Shown here piece by piece: positions 13,656-19,037 of a stretch of 19,037 nt of DNA (the first letter of the stretch is position 1; every line of letters begins with the position of its first letter). The stretch spans positions 1-19,037 of the forward strand of contig DFGZ01000162.1 in NCBI GenBank assembly GCA_002371295.1. The letters are read 5' to 3'. The translations under genes and the position numbers were made by a program. The notes beneath the pieces are model-generated. The model saw only the letters and a program-made list of their open reading frames with translations. It searched no databases and was not told where the DNA came from. Source of the stretch: Oribacterium sp. UBA3737 (GTDB lineage Bacteria > Bacillota_A > Clostridia > Lachnospirales > Lachnospiraceae).

Positions 13656-16634
13656 TTATTTTGCCTCGTTTTCCAGGTTAGTAATAAACTCCTGATATAT
13701 CGCTCCATCCTTTATGGCGGGATTATAGCTTATCCTGATGAACATGTTCCCCTCTTCCTCAAGGAAATATGCATTGACTCCAAATGCGTCAAACTCCTTC
13801 TCACTAAGTTCGCAGACCAGCTTTCCGCCCGTGTAGTCAGGGAACACTTCTGAAACAAGTATCGGCATGTTTACAGGATCTTTCACCTCTCCAAAGATAT
13901 CCATCCACAGCTCTTCCGGAGCTATGCAGCGATGGTTCTCAGCTTCATAAAGCCCTTCCATAAAGCTCTGTATACTCTGTCCCTTATTTATTACTACAGG
14001 CATTCTTCCGCTTAATTCTCCTACCACCTTGTCCATTCCAGTAACAGGGATATTCCTGCCTGAAGATGTGATGTAAAATACCATGCGGTCTTTTTCAAAG
14101 GTGTCAATTAGGGCATTTGCATACCTGTACAGAATATATACAAAAGGCGTTATCCCCTTTAAGTCTTTAGTTCTGCCCATGGGCACCATCTTGATAATAT
14201 TTCCCGTCATGCTCATTTGTGGCATTCCTTCTAAGTCAGGCATAGGAGGCATCGCAGGCATATCATCCATAGGTGGCATATCGGGCATCGTTGGTATATT
14301 ATCCATAGGTGGCATAGGAGGCATTCCGGAAGGCACATCCATCGTGGGAGCAGTAAAGGCATAATCGGCGTCCTTAACGTAGTTCTTGAAAAACTCCATG
14401 GCCTGCTTCCTGTTTTCTTCATCTTTCATCCACTTAAGATACTCAAAATATGCATCCTCCTCATCCGGAAGTGTATCCTCTAAAAGCTCGCATTTTAGTA
14501 CCTGCTGACTCATTCCGTCTGATATCACATGGGATATCTTTATGTGCATTGCACATCTGTTTTCATCAAGCTTAAAGCAAGCAAAGCTGGATTCTCTCTT
14601 GCCTTCCTTTTCATCAAGCTCCTTAAGCGTCACATTTTCATATTCTGCAATGCGCTCTTTTATCTCCTCTTCTGAAGCTCCTGTAATATCGAAGAAGCTC
14701 ACATGGGGGTAAGCTTTTCCAAACTCCTGAATATACTGTCCTGGCCATGCTTCAACAAACTGACTGGTAAGGACCGGATGTCTTTTTGTTAAAAGAGCTA
14801 TCCTCTCCTCAAAGCTCTCCTTTGAATAAGCTACTGCCCCGATGAAGCTCTGCTTTATCCACATAGCCATAAAATCATTTCCTGACTTCTCTGCTCCTAT
14901 CAGGAACGTAAGGTATCCGTCGGTCACAGGAATGCTTTCATAAGAAGCTTTCGCGGATGCAGCCCTTGTTTCTTCTTTGCTGTTTATTCGAAGCGCCAGA
15001 TCATGAAGCGTTTCGGACAGGATAATGTCTTTTAAACTAACCGAAAGATTCCTATCATTAAGCTCTCCGATAAGGGTAAGACCCATCAATGAATCTATGC
15101 CAAGCTCCATGCAGCTTGCATTCATGGAAACAGATGTGCCTAAAAGCTTGCCAAGTATCTCAGAAAGAACCCTCTCGTTATCTGTAAGACTTTCGGCAAC
15201 CTCCGCATCCGCCTCGCTCTGGGGCTTGAAAGCTGTAGCAAAAGTATCATCAAACAACTCTGTTAGCTTTGTGTAATCCACCTTGTCGTGTTCATTTAAG
15301 GGGATTTCCTCAAGGTACATAAAGGAATGAGGCAGCATATAAAACGGAATTACATGGGACATCTCCTGGCGGAGGTCTTTTACCTCAAGTTCCTCTTCTG
15401 CAGTGTAAAATGCCGCGATACGATTAAAGGCTTTGGAGTAAACCACAGCTGCACCGGTAACTTTTTCGCATCCTTTAAGCACCTCGCTGATCTCATCCAG
15501 CTCTATCCTAAGGCCGTTGTATTTAATCATTCTGTCATTTCTTCCGAGAATTGAGATAGTACCGTCCTTATCTACAACGGCAATATCTCCTGTAGGGAAA
15601 TAGCTGACACCGTCTGCAACAACTTCCTTTTTTACACTCGGGCCGGAATATTTTTTGAATATTCTTTCATCCTGTACACATAGTTCTCCCTCTCCATCGG
15701 TTACTTTTTCATCTTTAATAATCTTAAAGGGAGCACACACCGTGCACTTGCCATTTCTTATATCTCTGATAAATACAAGACCGCACTCAGTGGAACCGTA
15801 AACATCAAGTATTGAAATCCCATCAGAATACTCCTTCTTTACCTCATCTTCCAGCTCTTTTGGAAGCTTTTCTCCTGCAAAAATAAGAACCCCGCATTTA
15901 TCAATGCTCTTTCTTACTTCATCAGCTTCCGCCATAGCTCTGTATCTGGAAGGAGTCATGAAAATAGAAATCTTTTCGTCTGCCTCAAGAGCTTTTGAAA
16001 GAGCCTTCACAGAATTCATCTCATCCTCTGACATAAGCCTCATGGCTTTATTTCTCAGCATGCAATAGCCATATTCAAAGATCATAAAAGAAATAAAAGT
16101 AAAATCGGTAAGCGCAACTACCTTCTCTACCTCTGCCACCATAGGAGCACACTCATATTTCAGATCTCCGGCAACTTTCAATATGGATTCCTGTGTATGG
16201 ATAACTCCTTTGGGCACACCTGTAGAACCGGAAGTATATAGAATAAATGCTTCATTTTCAGGATCTGACATTTTTACTTTGGAAATGTCAAAAGAAATCT
16301 TCGCCCCAATAATTTCTTTATACTTATCATCAGTGATAACAAGAGTGGGCTTAAGATCATCTAAAATGTATTCATATCTGTTCTTAGGCATGTCTATAGG
16401 CAGGATAACAACTGTTGCCCCGGACATAAATGTTCCTGAAAGGGCAGCCATAAATCCAATATCCCTTGACATCTGAAGGACCACTCTTTTCCCAGGTCCG
16501 AGACCTGAATCCAACAGATACGCAGCCACCAGATAGCTTTTTTCTTTCAGTTCCTTTGCACTACATGTTTTAAAAGCAGTAATAATCTCAAAACCTTTGC
16601 TGTTTAACACTTCCTGCTGAATTGTTTTAATCAT
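13656..16634 (-). CDS. NRPS-like synthetase, A-T-C, with Met-Pro-rich insert (first synthetase)
   Basis: 992 residues. Adenylation (about 1-460): YTSGSTGVPKG (133-143), YGSTECG (279-285), PTGD (347-350), GRNDRMIKYNGLRIE (364-378) and catalytic Lys451. The carrier has Ser515 in LGIDSL. The condensation-like domain (about 570-992) has SHVISDG (701-707), i.e. HHxxxDG with the first His replaced by Ser. Between the two halves of this domain lies a striking insert (764-810) with 13 Met, most spaced exactly three residues apart and alternating with Pro and Asp. The position matching GrsA Asp235 appears to be Thr, which argues against a plain alpha-amino acid. The ATG overlaps the stop of the upstream ligase by 4 bases (16631-16634). 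It shares an N-terminal style and core motifs with the third synthetase, so the two look like paralogs. Confidence 0.9.
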   Translation of the reverse strand: MIKTIQQEVLNSKGFEIITAFKTCSAKELKEKSYLVAAYLLDSGLGPGKRVVLQMSRDIGFMAALSGTFMSGATVVILPIDMPKNRYEYILDDLKPTLVITDDKYKEIIGAKISFDISKVKMSDPENEAFILYTSGSTGVPKGVIHTQESILKVAGDLKYECAPMVAEVEKVVALTDFTFISFMIFEYGYCMLRNKAMRLMSEDEMNSVKALSKALEADEKISIFMTPSRYRAMAEADEVRKSIDKCGVLIFAGEKLPKELEDEVKKEYSDGISILDVYGSTECGLVFIRDIRNGKCTVCAPFKIIKDEKVTDGEGELCVQDERIFKKYSGPSVKKEVVADGVSYFPTGDIAVVDKDGTISILGRNDRMIKYNGLRIELDEISEVLKGCEKVTGAAVVYSKAFNRIAAFYTAEEELEVKDLRQEMSHVIPFYMLPHSFMYLEEIPLNEHDKVDYTKLTELFDDTFATAFKPQSEADAEVAESLTDNERVLSEILGKLLGTSVSMNASCMELGIDSLMGLTLIGELNDRNLSVSLKDIILSETLHDLALRINSKEETRAASAKASYESIPVTDGYLTFLIGAEKSGNDFMAMWIKQSFIGAVAYSKESFEERIALLTKRHPVLTSQFVEAWPGQYIQEFGKAYPHVSFFDITGASEEEIKERIAEYENVTLKELDEKEGKRESSFACFKLDENRCAMHIKISHVISDGMSQQVLKCELLEDTLPDEEDAYFEYLKWMKDEENRKQAMEFFKNYVKDADYAFTAPTMDVPSGMPPMPPMDNIPTMPDMPPMDDMPAMPPMPDLEGMPQMSMTGNIIKMVPMGRTKDLKGITPFVYILYRYANALIDTFEKDRMVFYITSSGRNIPVTGMDKVVGELSGRMPVVINKGQSIQSFMEGLYEAENHRCIAPEELWMDIFGEVKDPVNMPILVSEVFPDYTGGKLVCELSEKEFDAFGVNAYFLEEEGNMFIRISYNPAIKDGAIYQEFITNLENEAK
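14205..14345 (-). repeat. Met-Pro ladder coding repeat inside the first synthetase
   Basis: Imperfect short tandem repeats built on GGCAT-type units on the plus strand encode residues 764-810. Met falls on a strict three-residue grid (771, 774, 777, 783, 786, 789, 792, 795, 798, 804, 807; Ile780 and Leu801 fill the two gaps), with units such as MPP, MPD, MPA and MDD. The repeat is in frame and does not break the domain. It may have grown by replication slippage. Confidence 0.85.
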
Positions 16635-18103
16635 CTCTTCATCTTTCCTGTACTGGTTCTTGTCAGTTCATCAACAAAGAGGAATTTTCCAATCTGTTTA
16701 TGCACCGGATTATTCCTGTTGAAGTTCTTTATAAAACTGCTTATATTCTCTTTTGTTTCGTCATTATTTTCAGATGGAACTATCTTTACAGAAAGCACAT
16801 CATTATCAGCATATACAAGGCATTCTCTTATGTAGGTGCATGTATAAAGCTCTTTTTCCATCTGCTCAGGGATTATGTTCTCTCCATTGGACAATATGAT
16901 GACATTCTTACTTCTTCCTACAATGTGAAGAAATCCTTCATCGTCAATCATCCCCAGATCACCTGTGTGATAGAAACCATTTATCAGACATTCGCCGGTA
17001 GCTTCCGGATCCTTATAATACCCCTTAAATACTGCATTTCCCCCCAGGAGTATCTCGCCATAATCACAGCCTTCGATCTTCTCAATGACTACATCCAATC
17101 CATCAATACACTTTCCCACAGTGCCCTTTTGTATCAGAAGAGTATCACCTTTCGGAACAGCAACAGAAACCGGGCCTCCTACTTCAGTCATTCCATAATC
17201 GCTGACTACGCTTATGTCATATTTTGCGAATTCATCAACAAGCCGAACTTCCAAGGCCGCTCCGCTTGTTCTGATGTTTCTTAAGTTTCCTCCCAAAAGA
17301 GCTCTTCCTTCCTCTTTGGGTTTGTCTTTTATCAGCTGATAAAGCCACTGGGCTGTAGCCGGTACCATTCTGATACATTTAGGTCTTGCATATTCAAGCT
17401 CTTTTAGCTGGAAGGCAAATCCCTGGCTTATATACATCGACTTTCCCATGTACCAGTTTCCGATGGCATCGCTAATGCCAAGAATATGGAACAAAGGTGC
17501 AACGATAAATCCCCGATCCATTACTTCATCGTAATCCTTGACCACATACCACTCTGTGAAAAGACCTATCTGAGTCAGCATGACAAGCTTCATCCTGCCA
17601 CCTGTTCCGGAACTGAAGATCATAAGGCTCACATGGTCATCTTCAATAACCTCATTCTCCAGATCAAAGCTTTCTGAGTTTTCTGCCGCTTCCATGAGCT
17701 CCTTCATATCGTAGGCGGTACTTTGAGGGCACTCTTTCTTCAGAGAATCAGCGATATTCCTGTCATCGCATATAATGAACTCTGCATCAGCAAAAGAGAT
17801 CCTCTCTGCCATCTCTTTTAATGGCAAAGAAGGATCGATCGGTACAAGGGAAATATTAGAAGTCAGAGCTGCGAAAAGGATCCTGGTATATTCGGTACTG
17901 TTTTTTCCTATCAGTGCAACGTTTTTCTTATAAAAGCCATGATCATACATATATCCCACAAGGCGTTTTGTCGTATCCCACAGCTGTCCAAAAGTCATTG
18001 AAAACCTGCCAAAATCAGCTTCATAAGCTGTTCTTTCGGCATATTTTTCACAGCATTTTTCCAACATTTTTTTGATGGTGTAAGCCTTGTCAGGTTTGAT
18101 CAT
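16631..18103 (-). CDS. Stand-alone AMP-forming acyl/aryl ligase
   Basis: 490 residues of the ANL superfamily (acyl-CoA synthetases, fatty acyl-AMP ligases, NRPS adenylation domains). Motifs: FSSGTGGRMKLVML (163-176), a variant of the ATP-binding loop with Gly and Met where Thr and Pro are usual; YGMTEVGG (303-310); YHTGDLG (378-384); GRSKNVIILSNGENIIP (396-412); and the C-terminal catalytic Lys487 in TSTGKMKR. It carries no carrier domain and is shorter than typical long-chain fatty acyl-AMP ligases. As first gene of the operon it probably activates a carboxylic acid that is loaded on a carrier Ser of one of the synthetases, or on CoA. The start has an excellent ribosome binding site, AGAGGAGGA, about 8 bases before the ATG. 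The substrate cannot be told from the sequence. Confidence 0.85.
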   Translation of the reverse strand: MIKPDKAYTIKKMLEKCCEKYAERTAYEADFGRFSMTFGQLWDTTKRLVGYMYDHGFYKKNVALIGKNSTEYTRILFAALTSNISLVPIDPSLPLKEMAERISFADAEFIICDDRNIADSLKKECPQSTAYDMKELMEAAENSESFDLENEVIEDDHVSLMIFSSGTGGRMKLVMLTQIGLFTEWYVVKDYDEVMDRGFIVAPLFHILGISDAIGNWYMGKSMYISQGFAFQLKELEYARPKCIRMVPATAQWLYQLIKDKPKEEGRALLGGNLRNIRTSGAALEVRLVDEFAKYDISVVSDYGMTEVGGPVSVAVPKGDTLLIQKGTVGKCIDGLDVVIEKIEGCDYGEILLGGNAVFKGYYKDPEATGECLINGFYHTGDLGMIDDEGFLHIVGRSKNVIILSNGENIIPEQMEKELYTCTYIRECLVYADNDVLSVKIVPSENNDETKENISSFIKNFNRNNPVHKQIGKFLFVDELTRTSTGKMKR

Positions 18104-18128
18104 ACTTTATCCTCCTCTAACCCCCAAT

Positions 18129-18660
18129 TTACTTATTCTTTCTTGCTTCAAGATCTGCATTTATCTCAGGAATATCTTTGTCCAGTGTATAGAAAAATGC
18201 CAGCACAAGAGTGAGAGCATGAACCCGGCAGGTATAAAGGACAATGTAGTCAGCACGGTTCCGATCATTATGGTAATGATATTGGTGCCACCCACAAGTC
18301 TGACCAAAGCTCCCAGAATACAGCAAACAGATGCAAGGCGAAGAAGATTTCCGCTTCCAAGCTTCTTTGACAACTTCGGATACTGAGCCTTAAGTAAACA
18401 GACTCTGAAGTATTGAGAAATGTTGCGCCTACTGAATTGATGAGCGCATACATAATAAACACATATATTATCTTTCCCGTTAATCCCATTTCAGGAGTTG
18501 AGAAAAGAAATACTGTGAAGAACCAGCAAAAGACGATAAATATCTCGTAGGGTCTGGCTTTTCCGATCCGTATATGGGTTTTATCAATGATATACCCGGC
18601 TACCAGATCTGTAAGGCCATCAAAAACCTTTGAAACAAGAAGAAGAATTTCTTCCCCGCC
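18129..18660 (-). pseudogene. Broken sugar:cation symporter (GPH/MFS-type)
   Basis: The transporter is recognisable in three successive frames. The first reads KVFDGLTDLVAGYIIDKT then RIGKARPYE, the cytoplasmic loop after the second helix typical of glycoside-pentoside-hexuronide symporters, and continues to about 18390. The second carries AQYPKLSKKLGSGN and two membrane helices (about 18175-18385). The third holds the C-terminal tail FFYTLDKDIPEINADLEARK and a stop at 18129. Only about 180 codons remain of a usual 450 or so. The N-terminal 40-50 residues and the middle of the protein are missing, with deletions or frameshifts at the joins. The stop lies 25 bases before the first gene of the synthetase operon. 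The sugar specificity cannot be recovered, and the gene is certainly inactive. Confidence 0.65.
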
Positions 18661-19033
18661 TTTCCATTATGACTGCCAGCTTAAGCGCTAGCCCCTCATG
18701 ATCTGCCAAAATGCTCTCGAAGATTTCTTTTGGAATGTACAATACTGTTGTGTTGTTTTCTTCTACTGTTGCAGTTGTTCCTGTCTTTTCACCGGTCAGA
18801 GCCGTACAGGTCAAAATGCCTTGTCCAGACAGTGTACCTGCCGTTTTCTGCCAGCCATTTTCATCCCTGCTGCTCATCTGTACCTTTCCAAATATGAGAA
18901 GCGGAACACTGTCAAGTTCATCATCAGGATTAAAGAGCATATTTCCTGACATGTAGCCAACCATATCAGATTTCCTGGCTATCTCAAAGAGCTCCTCGTT
19001 ATCCAGATCAGATAAAAGGTCATTACTTTTCAT
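18620..19033 (-). pseudogene. Cyclic-nucleotide-binding-type (CRP-like) domain, incomplete
   Basis: About 120 residues resemble a cNMP-binding regulatory beta-barrel: FNPDDELDSVPLLIFGKVQM, then GTLSGQGILTCTALTGEKTGTTATVEENTTVLYIP..., ending in a helix FESILADHEGLALKLAVIMERR. From about 18660 onward the frame turns into an out-of-frame reading of the symporter gene (GRNSSSCFKGF, stop at 18620), so the DNA-binding or other C-terminal part is missing. The Met at 19033 lies 4 bases from the window edge, so the real start may be further upstream. It could be a truncated CRP/FNR-type regulator or a regulatory domain of a larger protein. Confidence 0.5.
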
Positions 19034-19037
19034 AGCC

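Noticed and set aside
14205..14345. CRISPR-like or minisatellite array
   Set aside because: The units are very short, imperfect and in frame, and lie inside a domain; there are no spacers of regular length.
14083..14364. Plus-strand frame encoding a Gly/Ile-rich repeat (GIGGI type)
   Set aside because: It is the antisense reading of the Met-Pro ladder in the first synthetase; the repeat exists only because the sense strand is repetitive.

Overview
This 19 kb window looks like an AT-rich Firmicute, most likely a Clostridia member of the Lachnospiraceae/Butyrivibrio type. The reasons are the moderately low GC, strong GGAGG-type ribosome binding sites, tightly packed genes with 4-base overlaps, a lipoprotein-type amino-acid binding protein, and clostridial-looking AAA/DUF4143 and transposase genes. 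The placement is an inference from composition and families only; there is no rRNA here.

Almost everything is on the minus strand, so the biological order runs from high to low coordinates. At the right edge (18129-19033) lies wreckage: a cyclic-nucleotide-binding-type domain cut by the window edge, joined by a frameshift to a heavily deleted sugar symporter (GPH/MFS type) spread over three frames. Next comes a continuous seven-gene operon (18103 down to 6219): a stand-alone AMP-forming acyl/aryl ligase; an A-T-C synthetase (adenylation, carrier, condensation-like); a polar amino-acid ABC importer (binding lipoprotein and two permeases, no ATPase); a glycosyltransferase fused to a second A-T-C synthetase; and an FkbM-type methyltransferase. 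Genes overlap by 4 or 8 bases or are 2 bases apart, so they are probably translationally coupled. A third A-T-C synthetase (1741-4674) lies further left behind its own short upstream region.

Between the operon and the third synthetase sits debris. It includes the C-terminal half of another condensation/acyltransferase-like gene on the plus strand (5574-6212). Its 5' side is replaced by a 796-base insertion-sequence derivative (4781-5576) that keeps both 30-base terminal inverted repeats but only the C-terminal part of an IS4-superfamily transposase. A second, older transposase remnant abuts the third synthetase (about 1464-1764). The left end holds a DUF4143-type AAA ATPase gene preceded by a perfect 15-base-arm palindrome that contains a promoter-like pair in both directions.

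As a system this looks like an atypical nonribosomal-peptide-like cluster. Three synthetases end, rather than begin, with condensation-like domains; all three have lost the first His of the HHxxxDG motif. No thioesterase or reductase is visible, one synthetase carries an N-terminal glycosyltransferase, another carries a Met-Pro-rich ladder inside its condensation-like domain, and an amino-acid importer is embedded in the operon. A plausible reading is a small acylated, glycosylated and O-methylated product, with the importer delivering a precursor or recapturing the product (or a metal complex of it). The product itself cannot be read from the sequence.
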